Shown here one piece after another: positions 5,085-12,449 of a DNA stretch of 13,072 nt. The stretch is taken from the NCBI GenBank assembly GCA_021298875.1, contig JAJTHJ010000205.1:1-13072 (forward strand). Direction: 5' to 3'. A program made the position numbers and the translations under genes. The notes beneath the pieces are model-generated. The model did no database searches and had not been told where the DNA came from. It saw only the letters and a list, made by a program, of their open reading frames with translations. Every line of letters starts with the position of its first letter. Positions within the stretch are counted from its first letter, which is position 1. The stretch comes from Burkholderiales bacterium (lineage in GTDB: Bacteria; Pseudomonadota; Gammaproteobacteria; Burkholderiales; Burkholderiaceae_F).

Positions 5085-5975
5085 TCAAAGATTCTTGCCG
5101 AACCAGGCCAGCAGCCGCTTCCACGCATCTTCGGCCTGCTCCTTGCGGTAGCTGGGCCGGTAGTCGGCGTGGAAGGCGTGCGGGGTATCGGGGTAGAGGA
5201 CCAGTTCGCTGCGCATATTGCCGGCGGCCTTCAGTGCCGCCATCATCTTCTCGATGGTGTCGTTGGGGATGCCGGCATCCGCGCCGCCATAGAGCGCCAG
5301 GATCGGCTGCTTGATCTGCGCGGCCACGTCCAGCGGATGCTTGGGCGTCATTTCGTTAGCCGTGCCGACCACGCGGCCGTACCAGGCCACACCGGTCTTG
5401 ACCTTGGGGTTGTGCGCGGCATAAAGCCACGTGATCCGCCCACCCCAGCAGAAGCCGGTGATCGCCAGCCGCGCCGGGTCGCCGCCGTTGGCCGCGGCCC
5501 AGGCGGCCGTTGCGTCCAGATCGCTCATCACCTGCGCATCCGGCACCTTGCTGACCAGTTCCTTTTGCAGCGTCGGGATGTCGGTGTACTTGCTGGCATC
5601 GCCCTGGCGCGCAAACAACTCCGGCGCGATGCACAGGTAACCGGCCTTGGCCAGTCGCCTGCACACGTCCTTGATGTGCTCGTGCACGCCGAAGATCTCC
5701 TGCACCACCAACACGGTGGCGAGGTTGGTCTTGCCCGCCGGCATCGCGCGGTAGGCGGGCATGGTGCCGTCTTTGGTCGGGATCTTCACTTCGCCGGCCA
5801 CCAGGCCTTGCGTATCGGTGACGATCATCGTCTGCGCCGACACCGGCAGCACGGCCGCGGCAAAACCTGCGCCGAGCGAGGTCTTGATGAAGCCGCGGCG
5901 GTTGACTTCCAGCGGCGGCAGCAGGCTGTCGAAGTCCTGTTGCTCGGTACGCGAAAGGGGCTTGCCGTCGTCCAT
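5085..5975 (-). CDS. Dienelactone hydrolase family protein with a Tat signal peptide
   Basis: This 296-residue alpha/beta hydrolase of the carboxymethylenebutenolidase type has a visible catalytic triad: Cys176 in the nucleophile elbow GFCWGG (175-179 region), Asp233 in GGADAGIP, and His267 in PHAFH. The EIFGVHEHIKDVCRRLAKAGY block (93-113) is characteristic of the family. Unlike cytosolic catabolic enzymes, it has an N-terminal twin-arginine signal, NRRGFIK (25-31), followed by a hydrophobic stretch and a likely cut after VSA (47), so it should fold in the cytoplasm and be exported to the periplasm. About 24 polar residues precede the RR motif. ATG 5975 is supported by AAGGAG 7 bases upstream. 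No aromatic-degradation genes are nearby, so the natural substrate is unknown. Regulation is not evident beyond a -10-like box at 6010-6015. Confidence 0.94.
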   Translation of the reverse strand: MDDGKPLSRTEQQDFDSLLPPLEVNRRGFIKTSLGAGFAAAVLPVSAQTMIVTDTQGLVAGEVKIPTKDGTMPAYRAMPAGKTNLATVLVVQEIFGVHEHIKDVCRRLAKAGYLCIAPELFARQGDASKYTDIPTLQKELVSKVPDAQVMSDLDATAAWAAANGGDPARLAITGFCWGGRITWLYAAHNPKVKTGVAWYGRVVGTANEMTPKHPLDVAAQIKQPILALYGGADAGIPNDTIEKMMAALKAAGNMRSELVLYPDTPHAFHADYRPSYRKEQAEDAWKRLLAWFGKNL

Positions 5976-5982
5976 GTGGGTT

Positions 5983-5988
5983 CTCCTT
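5983..5988 (-). promoter_or_regulatory. Ribosome binding site of the dienelactone hydrolase gene
   Basis: AAGGAG on the minus strand, 7 bases before ATG 5975. It is the clearest Shine-Dalgarno in the window and fixes the start that keeps the Tat signal. Confidence 0.8.
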
Positions 5989-6009
5989 GTGGTGTTTGGG
6001 GGGTGCCGC

Positions 6010-6015
6010 AGTATA
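6010..6015 (-). promoter_or_regulatory. Possible -10 box for the dienelactone hydrolase gene
   Basis: TATACT (five of six matches to TATAAT) on the minus strand would give a 5' leader of about 28 bases that includes the AAGGAG site. No convincing -35 box lies at the right distance, so this is weak evidence. Confidence 0.3.
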
Positions 6016-6067
6016 GGTGCCGGGTGTTCCGCTAACCTTGCGCGCTTTCCCGCATTCCGGTGCTGCC

Positions 6068-7531
6068 ATGCCCTTCGATACCAATTCGCTGTCCGTCCGC
6101 TTCCGTCGTCTTGCCCCTGCCGTCGATTACTGCTCGCTGCGCGTGGTGGAGGAGGTCGCCGAGATGACTTCTGTGCGACAAAACGTCGCCGAGCCCACCC
6201 GCAGCAGTATCGACCGCGGCGCCATGGTCACCGTGCTCGACGGCGACGGCATCGGCTACGCGGCCAGCAGCGATCTGTCCGACGCCGGTCTGAGTGCGGC
6301 GATTGCCCGCGCCCGCGACTGGGCGCGCGCCAGCCGCGGCCGCAGCGTCTTTGGCGGGCAGGCGGCGGGCCTGCCGCAGCCGAGTGGGCGCTACGCCTCG
6401 CCCACGGTGCGGCCCTTGGCGCTGACCAAAGCGCAGCGGATCGACCTGCTGATGGCCGAGAGCCAGGGCGCCAAGTGCGACGAGCACATCGTCGACTGGG
6501 CGGCGTCGCTGTGGACGGTGCAGAGCACGCAACTGCTCGTCACCGCCGATGGCGGTGAGGCGCTGCACCGCTTCGACTTCACGATCCCCGCGCTGCACGC
6601 CACCGCACACGCCGACGGCTTGACGCAGACGCGCTCCTGGGGCGGGCGCTACAACGGGTACTGCCAGCAGGGCGGCGCGGAGGTGATCGAGCGCTCCGGC
6701 TTCGTCGGCAGCGGGCACCGCACCGCCGAAGACGCGCTGCAACTGCTGGCCGCGCCGAATTGCCCGAGTGGCACGATGGACCTGGTGCTGATGCCCGACC
6801 AGATGATGTTGCAGATCCACGAGTCGATCGGCCACCCGCTCGAACTCGATCGCATTTTGGGCGACGAGCGCAATTACGCGGGCACGAGCTTCGTCACGCT
6901 CGACATGTTCGGCAGCTACCGCTATGGCTCGGAGCTATTGAACGTCACCTACGACCCGACCGTGGCCGACGAGTTCGCGAGCTTCGCCTGCGACGACGAA
7001 GGCACCGCCGCGCGCCGCGAGTACCTGATCCGCGACGGCGTACTGGTACGGCCGCTCGGCGGCACGAGTTCGCTGGCGCGGGCGCGCGGCCAGCGGCACG
7101 ATCTCGAAGGGGTCGCCACCACCCGCGCCTGCGCGTGGAACCGCCCGCCGATCGACCGTATGTCCAATCTCAACGTCGAACCGGGCGACGCCACGGTCGA
7201 GCAGATGATCGCCGCCACCGAACTCGGCGTGCTGATGAAGACCAACTGCTCGTGGTCGATCGACGACTCGCGCAACAAGTTCCAATTCGGCTGCGAGTGG
7301 GGGCAGATGATCCGCAACGGCAAGCTCGCCGAGGTGGTGCGCAACCCGAACTACCGCGGCATCAGCGCGACCTTCTGGCGCTCGCTGGCGATGGTCGGCA
7401 ACGGCGCCACGGTCGAAGTGATGGGCACGCCGTACTGCGGCAAGGGCGAGCCGAATCAGGCGATCCGCGTCGGCCACGCCAGTCCGGCGTGCCGGTTTAC
7501 CGGGGTCGATGTGTTTGGCGCGGCGAAATAG
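6068..7531 (+). CDS. TldD/PmbA family metalloprotease, TldD-like catalytic subunit
   Basis: TldD-like proteins form heterodimers with a TldE (PmbA)-like partner and cleave small or unfolded peptides, including some modified peptide precursors and antitoxins. This 487-residue protein has the metal site HESIGH (HExxxH, 251-256) followed by LELDRILGDERNYAGTSF, and a Cys457 in PYCGKG near the C-terminus that fits the third ligand known in E. coli TldD. Length is normal. ATG 6068 is chosen because the following residues begin the conserved N-terminal region; an in-frame GTG at 6017 would extend it by 17 residues. There is no clear Shine-Dalgarno. The partner gene follows after 8 bases. It looks like a paralogue of classic TldD rather than TldD itself: the N-terminus does not resemble E. 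coli TldD. I leave the symbol blank. Confidence 0.92.
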   Translation: MPFDTNSLSVRFRRLAPAVDYCSLRVVEEVAEMTSVRQNVAEPTRSSIDRGAMVTVLDGDGIGYAASSDLSDAGLSAAIARARDWARASRGRSVFGGQAAGLPQPSGRYASPTVRPLALTKAQRIDLLMAESQGAKCDEHIVDWAASLWTVQSTQLLVTADGGEALHRFDFTIPALHATAHADGLTQTRSWGGRYNGYCQQGGAEVIERSGFVGSGHRTAEDALQLLAAPNCPSGTMDLVLMPDQMMLQIHESIGHPLELDRILGDERNYAGTSFVTLDMFGSYRYGSELLNVTYDPTVADEFASFACDDEGTAARREYLIRDGVLVRPLGGTSSLARARGQRHDLEGVATTRACAWNRPPIDRMSNLNVEPGDATVEQMIAATELGVLMKTNCSWSIDDSRNKFQFGCEWGQMIRNGKLAEVVRNPNYRGISATFWRSLAMVGNGATVEVMGTPYCGKGEPNQAIRVGHASPACRFTGVDVFGAAK

Positions 7532-7539
7532 GGGCGGCG

Positions 7540-8862
7540 ATGCAAGCGCTCTTCCACGCCATCACCGACCACGCCAACGCCCAACTGCGCGGCGCCGAGG
7601 TGCTGCTCGCCAACTTTGCCGGCGAGGACACCGACTTCGTGCGCTTCAACCACGCGCGGGTGCGCCAGGCGATGACCATCCGCCAGACGGTGCTCGACCT
7701 GACGCTGATCGACGGCCAGCGCCGCGACAATTGCACGCTGACGCTCGCCGGCGACCCGGACCTCGACCGCGCCGCAGTCGGCGATGCGATGGGGCGGATG
7801 CGCGAGTCGCTGCCCACGCTGCCGGAAGACCCGTATCTGCTCTACTGCACCGAGCCGCTGCACTCGATCCGCCAGGAGCGAGGCATGTTGCCCTCAGTGG
7901 ACGAAGCGATCGACGCAGTGACCACGGCAGCCTCCGACGTCGATCTTGTCGGCATCCTCGCCAGCGGGCCGATTTATCGCGGCTTTGCCTCCTCGCTTGG
8001 CGCGCGCCACTGGCACGCGGTGGAGAGCTTCCTCTTCGACTGGTCGCTGCACCACGCGGCGGACAAGGCGGTAAAGAGCGCCTGGGGCGGCAGCCGCTGG
8101 GACGCGGCGGAGCTTGCCCGCCGGATCGACGCCGCCCGCACGCAACTGGCGATCCTCGCGCGGCCGGCGCGCACCATCGCGCCCGGCGAGTACCGCGCCT
8201 TTCTGACCCCGGCGGCGCTGGACGAACTGCTGTGGATGCTCAACTGGGCCGGCGTGTCGGCCAAGGCGCAGCGCACCAAGCAAAGTTGCCTGCAAAAGCT
8301 CGCCGACGGCGAGGAGAGCTTGTCCGCGCTCGTCACGCTGACCGAAGACATCGGCCGCGGCGTGGCTCCCGCGTTCGATGCGATGGGCTTTGCGCGCCCG
8401 GCGCAGGTCGAGCTGATCCGCGCCGGGCAGCACGCGGGTAGCCTCGTCAACGCGCGCACCGCGGCCGAGTACGGAATTGCCGCCAACGGCGCCGACGAAG
8501 ACGAGAGCATGCAGTCGATGGCGCTCGCCGGCGGCACGCTGGCCGAGGCCGACGTGCTGGCGCGGCTGGACACCGGGATCTACATCGGCAACCTGCACTA
8601 CCTGAACTTCTCCGACCGCCCCAACGGCCGCGTCACCGGCATGACGCGCTTTGCCACCTTCTGGGTCGAGCGCGGTGAGATCGTCGCGCCGGTCAACGTC
8701 ATGCGCTGGGACGACACGCTGTACCGGATGCTCGGCACGCAACTGGAAGCGCTGACCGCCGCGCCCGAGTGGATCGCCAGCAACCTGACCTACGGCCAGC
8801 GCTCGGTACAGACCAGCCGGGTGCCGGGGGCCTTGCTGGCGGGGATGGCGTTCACCCTCTAG
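7540..8862 (+). CDS. TldD/PmbA family protein, TldE-like subunit without the HExxxH motif
   Basis: This 440-residue protein is encoded 8 bases after the TldD-like gene and is probably its obligate partner. Family features include the RQTVLDLTLIDGQRRD strand region near 45-60, PEDPYLLYCTEP, and the C-terminal segment DTGIYIGNLHYLNFSDRPNG with a GMTRFATFWVERGEIVAPV block, which matches the TldE/PmbA C-terminal domain. I find no HExxxH, so it is not expected to bind the catalytic metal; in the E. coli pair the TldE subunit also lacks it. ATG 7540 follows a weak GGGGCGG site. In E. coli the two genes are unlinked, while here they form a tight operon. The stop codon overlaps the 3' end of the convergent thpR by 11 bases. 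Confidence 0.9.
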   Translation: MQALFHAITDHANAQLRGAEVLLANFAGEDTDFVRFNHARVRQAMTIRQTVLDLTLIDGQRRDNCTLTLAGDPDLDRAAVGDAMGRMRESLPTLPEDPYLLYCTEPLHSIRQERGMLPSVDEAIDAVTTAASDVDLVGILASGPIYRGFASSLGARHWHAVESFLFDWSLHHAADKAVKSAWGGSRWDAAELARRIDAARTQLAILARPARTIAPGEYRAFLTPAALDELLWMLNWAGVSAKAQRTKQSCLQKLADGEESLSALVTLTEDIGRGVAPAFDAMGFARPAQVELIRAGQHAGSLVNARTAAEYGIAANGADEDESMQSMALAGGTLAEADVLARLDTGIYIGNLHYLNFSDRPNGRVTGMTRFATFWVERGEIVAPVNVMRWDDTLYRMLGTQLEALTAAPEWIASNLTYGQRSVQTSRVPGALLAGMAFTL

Positions 8863-9373
8863 GCGGCGCGACCTCGACGTAGCGCAGCCGGCCGGCCTCG
8901 GTTGCGGATCGTAACAACACCGGCCGCGCCGCGTGCCACAACAGCGGCGGCGCGATCGGCTGCACCGCTTTGTTTGCCTGGGCGCGTGGCAAGTCGCGCA
9001 GCAGCGTGACGTGCGCGACAAAGGGCTTGCGGTCGAAGTGGATCGCGAGGGCATCGAGCGTGGCGCGCGCGCGTGCCGCAAGCGCTTCCAGAGCTTCGGA
9101 CCGCGGCCCGCCCGCCCACAGCACCTGCGCGCGGGCGAAGGCACCGATCCGGTCGAGCGTCCAGTCGAAGGGCAGGCTGTCGATGCCGGCCACCGCCTGC
9201 GCTACCGCACGCGCCTGTGGCTCGTCCAGTTCGCCGATGAACGCCAGGGTCAGATGCAGGTTCTCGGTACGCATGGGCCGCGCCTGCGGGAAGCGCGCCT
9301 GCTGCTCCGCCGTCAGCGCGGCCAGCCGTGCGCGCGCGGCGGGGTCGGGCCACAGCGCGACGAAGCAACGCAT
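8852..9373 (-). CDS. thpR: RNA 2',3'-cyclic phosphodiesterase (2H family, formerly 2'-5' RNA ligase)
   Basis: ThpR opens 2',3'-cyclic phosphates on RNA ends and in vitro makes 2'-5' bonds between tRNA halves. The 173-residue protein has the two signature HxTx motifs that form the active site: HLTL at residues 40-43 (within ENLHLTLAFIGEL) and HVTL at 121-124 (within FVAHVTLLRDLPR). Spacing and length match the family. I chose ATG 9373 (MRCFVALWP), the usual start block; the open frame continues upstream into sequence that overlaps tas and reads as low-complexity Arg/Ser, so it is not coding. It lies 13 bases downstream of tas on the same strand and ends inside the 3' end of the convergent TldE-like gene. 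Confidence 0.95.
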   Translation of the reverse strand: MRCFVALWPDPAARARLAALTAEQQARFPQARPMRTENLHLTLAFIGELDEPQARAVAQAVAGIDSLPFDWTLDRIGAFARAQVLWAGGPRSEALEALAARARATLDALAIHFDRKPFVAHVTLLRDLPRAQANKAVQPIAPPLLWHAARPVLLRSATEAGRLRYVEVAPPRG

Positions 9374-9386
9374 CGCGCGCGACGAC

Positions 9387-10418
9387 TCATTGCGCCGGGT
9401 TGGTGAACTCGTCGTGGATCGCTTCGATCGCCGCCACCATCTCGGGCGCCAGCGTCGCGTCGAAGGCGTCGATGTCCTCGCGCAGCTGGTCGAGCGTGGT
9501 CGCGCCGATGATCGTGCTGGCGACAAACCAACGCGACGCGCACCAGGCCAGCGCCAGCGTGGCCGGCGTCATGCGATTTGCGCGGGCGAGCGCCGCGTAG
9601 CGGCCGGCGGCCTCGATCACGCGCGGACGCATGTAGCGCGGGCTCCAGGTCGGCGGGAAGAGTGTGAGCCGCCCGTGCGCCTGCGGATCGTCGTTGTACT
9701 TGCCGGATAGCCGGCCGAACGCAAGCGGGCTGTAGGCCAGCAGCCCGACCTGCTCGCGGAAGCAGGCCTCAGTCAGGCCCTGCTCGAACTCGCGGTTGAC
9801 CAGGTTGTATGCGTTCTGGATCGACACGATCCGCGGCAACCCATGCTCGCGCGCCAGCCGCGTGAATTCGCACACGCCCCAGGGCGACTCGTTGGACACG
9901 CCGACCTCGCGCAGCTTGCCCTCGCGTTGCAGTTGCGCCAGCACGTCGAGTTGTTCGCGGATCGGCAGCGATTCGCGCTCGCGCGTCGGGTCGAAACCGC
10001 GCTGGCCGAAGATCGGCGCATTGCGCGCCGGCCAGTGGATTTGGTAGAGATCGACGTAGTCGGTGCGCAGGCGCTTGAGGCTAGCTTCGAGCGCGGCGCG
10101 GATGCCGGTGGCAGTGAAGCTGCCGTCGCGGATCCACTCCATCCGCCCCGGCCCGGCGACCTTGGTCGCCAGCACAACCTTGTCGCGCGGCTGGCGCGCG
10201 AGCCAGTTGCCGACGATCGTCTCAGTGCGCGAGTAGGTCTGCGCGTTCGGCGGCACCGGGTACATCTCCGCGGTGTCGATGAAGTTAACCCCGCGGGAAA
10301 ACGCGTAGTCGAGTTGCGCGTGCGCTTCGGCCTCGGAGTTCTGTTGGCCGAAGGTCATCGTTCCGAGGCAAACGGTGCTGACGCGCAGTGCGGAGGTGCC
10401 GAGCGGGTTGGCTTTCAT
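9387..10418 (-). CDS. tas: NADP(H)-dependent aldo/keto reductase, Tas family
   Basis: Tas is an aldo/keto reductase of uncertain physiological substrate; in E. coli it was noted for suppressing tyrosine auxotrophy under starvation. The 343-residue protein closely follows E. coli Tas: VSTVCLGTMTFGQQNSEAEA, then FIDTAEMYPVPP. The AKR tetrad is visible as Asp48, Tyr53, Lys86 and His128 (YQIHWP), and the C-terminal FVASTIIGATTLDQL holds the cofactor phosphate region. ATG 10418 is chosen because GGAGA lies 5 bases upstream and the protein then begins as the family does; an ATG ten codons further up would add a non-conserved stretch. It is separated from pyrD by 82 bases containing a hairpin, so it may have its own transcription. 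Confidence 0.95.
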   Translation of the reverse strand: MKANPLGTSALRVSTVCLGTMTFGQQNSEAEAHAQLDYAFSRGVNFIDTAEMYPVPPNAQTYSRTETIVGNWLARQPRDKVVLATKVAGPGRMEWIRDGSFTATGIRAALEASLKRLRTDYVDLYQIHWPARNAPIFGQRGFDPTRERESLPIREQLDVLAQLQREGKLREVGVSNESPWGVCEFTRLAREHGLPRIVSIQNAYNLVNREFEQGLTEACFREQVGLLAYSPLAFGRLSGKYNDDPQAHGRLTLFPPTWSPRYMRPRVIEAAGRYAALARANRMTPATLALAWCASRWFVASTIIGATTLDQLREDIDAFDATLAPEMVAAIEAIHDEFTNPAQ

Positions 10419-10438
10419 CGAGTCTCCATGGTGTTTCT

Positions 10439-10463
10439 GCGGCGACACAGCGGCTGTCGCCGC
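10439..10463. repeat. Perfect 9-bp inverted repeat between pyrD and tas
   Basis: GCGGCGACA (10439-10447) and TGTCGCCGC (10455-10463) can pair around a 7-base loop. No T-run follows on either strand, so it is not an intrinsic terminator. It could be an operator-like palindrome upstream of tas or a stabilising 3' hairpin of the pyrD transcript. Function is unknown. Confidence 0.5.
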
Positions 10464-10500
10464 GGCTCCTGCATCTGCTGCACGCCGCCGCCGGCCCGTG

Positions 10501-11601
10501 TCAGCGCGCGCGGGGCCGGGGCCGGGCGCCGGAGCGGCCAGACGATCCGCGCGTTTTGCGCGCTTGCAAAATGGCCCGCCGGCACTCCCCGACCAGCGCC
10601 GGACCTTGGTAGATCAGGCCGGTGTAGATCTGCACCAATGTGGCTCCCGCGCGCAGCTTGTCCACGGCGTCCGCGCCGCTCATGATGCCGCCCACGCCGA
10701 TGATGGGCAGCGCGCCCTTGAGGTGCTGCGCCAGCAGCCCGACCACCTGTGTCGATCGCTCGGCCAGCGGCGCGCCGGACAGTCCACCCTGCTCGTCGGC
10801 GTGCGGCAGGCCCGCCACCTGCTCGCGCGCCAGGGTGGTGTTGGTGGCGATCACGGCGTCCATCCCGTGCGCCACCAGCGCATCGGCGATCCGCGGCAGT
10901 TCGTCGTCGGGCAGGTCGGGCGCGATCTTCACCGCGATCGGCACCTGCTTCCCGTGCCGGTCCGTGAGCCGGGTCCGCTCTTCGCGCAGGCCGGCGAGCA
11001 GGCGATCGAGCTCGCCGCCGCCTTGCAGCGCCCGCAAGTCCTTGGTGTTGGGCGAGGAAATGTTGACCGCTACGTAGGCGAGCCGCGCTGCCGCCAGCGG
11101 GTAGACCCGCCGCAGGCAGACCCGGTAGTCGTCGAGCGCCTGCTCAATCGGCGTGGCGGCATTCTTGCCGATATTCAGTCCCAGCGCGCCGCCGCCGGCT
11201 GAAAAGGTTTGACTCGAGGCCACGCTGGCGACGAACCGCTCCACGCCGGCGTTGTTGAATCCCATCCGGTTGATGACCGCGCGCGCCGGTGGCAGGCGAA
11301 ACACCCGCGGCTGGGGGTTGCCCGGCTGCGGGCGCGGCGTGACGGTGCCAGCTTCGATAAAGCCAAAGCCCAGGTCGCCCAGCGCATCGATGTAGTCGCC
11401 GTTCTTGTCCAATCCGGCGGCCAGCCCCACTGGATTGGGAAAGGTCAGGCCCATCGCCTGCACCGGGTCGTTGGCGACGTTGGGGCGCAGGATGCGGGTC
11501 AGCCCCAGCGCGTGCGCCCGAGCGAGGTTGCCGAAGGCAAGGTCGTGGGCCGTCTCCGGGTTGAACTTGAAGAGCAGCGGGCGGGCGAGGTCGTAAAGCA
11601 C
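10501..11601 (-). CDS. pyrD: Dihydroorotate dehydrogenase, class 2 (quinone-linked)
   Basis: PyrD oxidises dihydroorotate to orotate with FMN, passing electrons to membrane quinones, in de novo pyrimidine synthesis. The 366-residue protein begins LYDLARPLLFKFNPETAHD, the N-terminal membrane-association helix that marks class 2. It contains GLAAGLDKNGD (59-69), the FMN/substrate loop INRMGFNNAG (110-119), the active-site NISSPNT (180-186) with Ser183 equivalent to the catalytic Ser of E. coli, and IGVGGIMSG (301-309) for FMN phosphate. The start is most likely GTG 11601; no good Shine-Dalgarno is seen, so translation may depend on the bpt gene 17 bases upstream. The C-terminus ends in about 18 basic, low-complexity residues, longer than E. 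coli PyrD (336 residues). Confidence 0.95.
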   Translation of the reverse strand: MLYDLARPLLFKFNPETAHDLAFGNLARAHALGLTRILRPNVANDPVQAMGLTFPNPVGLAAGLDKNGDYIDALGDLGFGFIEAGTVTPRPQPGNPQPRVFRLPPARAVINRMGFNNAGVERFVASVASSQTFSAGGGALGLNIGKNAATPIEQALDDYRVCLRRVYPLAAARLAYVAVNISSPNTKDLRALQGGGELDRLLAGLREERTRLTDRHGKQVPIAVKIAPDLPDDELPRIADALVAHGMDAVIATNTTLAREQVAGLPHADEQGGLSGAPLAERSTQVVGLLAQHLKGALPIIGVGGIMSGADAVDKLRAGATLVQIYTGLIYQGPALVGECRRAILQARKTRGSSGRSGARPRPRAR

Positions 11602-11618
11602 GGCGGCAATAGGCGTGG

Positions 11619-12440
11619 TCAGTCGGTGCGGCGGAACACCGGAAACTCTACCGCCGGCGTGTCGATGGTCTCGGCCGCCGCCGGCCGTGGCGCTTCGAGA
11701 GGCGTCCACCGCCCTTGCAGCAGCGCCTCCACCGGGCGGAAGTTGGCCTTGTAGGCCATCTTGGGGCTCGCCTCGATCCAGTAGCCCAGGTACAGATACG
11801 GCAGCCCGAGCAGCCGGCACTGCGCGATCTGCCACAGCACGTTGTAGGTACCCAGGCAGGCGCCCGGCAAGTCGGGGTCGTAGAAGGTGTAAACGGAGGA
11901 CAGGCCATCGTTCAACACATCGATGATCGACACCATCCGTAACACGCCCTGCGCGCCGGGGTCGTCCGCGGGGGGCGGGTCGCGAAACTCCACCAGCCGT
12001 GTGTTGATCTTGCTTTGCAGCAGGAACTGCGCGTACTGCTCGCGGCTGTCGTGATCCATGCCGCCGCCGGCGTGCCGCAGCGACTGGTAGCGCAGGTAGA
12101 GCCGATAGTGCTCGTTGTCGAAGGCGAGCGCGGCCACCCGTGTGACCAGCCCCGCGTGCCGCGCGGCGGCGCGGCGCTGGCTGCGATTGGGGACGAACTC
12201 GGCCGCGCGCACCCGCAGCGGCGTGCAGGCGCGGCAACCGTCGCAGTGCGGCCGATAGGTGAAGATGCCGCTGCGGCGAAAGCCCATGCGCACGAGTTCG
12301 CTGTACACGTCGGCGTTGATCAGGTGCGCCGGGGTGGCGACCTGCGAGCGCGCCTGCCGTTGCGGCAGATAGCTGCACGGGTAGGGCGCCGTTGCGTAGA
12401 ACTGCAAGGCGGCGAAGGGCAGTTCTTTGAGATGCGCCAC
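11619..12440 (-). CDS. bpt: Aspartate/glutamate leucyltransferase (bacterial Bpt, ATE1-like fold)
   Basis: Bpt moves leucine from Leu-tRNA onto proteins with N-terminal Asp or Glu, creating N-degrons for ClpS/ClpAP. The 273-residue protein starts HLKELPFAALQFYATAPYPC, typical of the family, with Cys22 (CSYLP) and a second Cys cluster CDGCRAC at 66-72. Later blocks are QYAQFLLQSK, SSVYTFYDPDL, LGTYNVLWQI, and YLGYWIEASPKMAYKANFRP (about 217-236), the C-terminal ATE signature. The start is GTG 12440; the open frame does not extend into a better start. It lies 9 bases downstream of aat and 17 upstream of pyrD. It is often annotated as arginyltransferase (ate), but bacterial proteins of this type transfer leucine. 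Confidence 0.96.
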   Translation of the reverse strand: MAHLKELPFAALQFYATAPYPCSYLPQRQARSQVATPAHLINADVYSELVRMGFRRSGIFTYRPHCDGCRACTPLRVRAAEFVPNRSQRRAAARHAGLVTRVAALAFDNEHYRLYLRYQSLRHAGGGMDHDSREQYAQFLLQSKINTRLVEFRDPPPADDPGAQGVLRMVSIIDVLNDGLSSVYTFYDPDLPGACLGTYNVLWQIAQCRLLGLPYLYLGYWIEASPKMAYKANFRPVEALLQGRWTPLEAPRPAAAETIDTPAVEFPVFRRTD

Positions 12441-12449
12441 GGTTGAGAC

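Noticed and set aside
4979..5128. N-terminal extension of the ZIP protein
   Set aside because: It would have to be translated through a terminator-like hairpin and part of the hydrolase 3' end, and it has no transporter-like sequence.
6760..7539. Upstream in-frame extension of the TldE-like gene
   Set aside because: It overlaps the TldD-like gene and reads as low-complexity Arg-rich sequence; the family-like protein starts at 7540.
7894..9144. Long minus-strand open frame opposite the TldE-like gene
   Set aside because: It is a GC-rich antisense shadow without any recognisable domain, and it conflicts with the clear coding frames of the TldE-like gene and thpR.
10539..10580. Short GC-rich palindrome with TTTT near the end of pyrD
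   Set aside because: The T-run lies in the loop and not after the stem in the direction of pyrD transcription, so it is not an intrinsic terminator.
11602..12378. A fused open frame running from within bpt into pyrD
   Set aside because: It is an out-of-frame shadow of bpt; PyrD homology starts only at about 11601.
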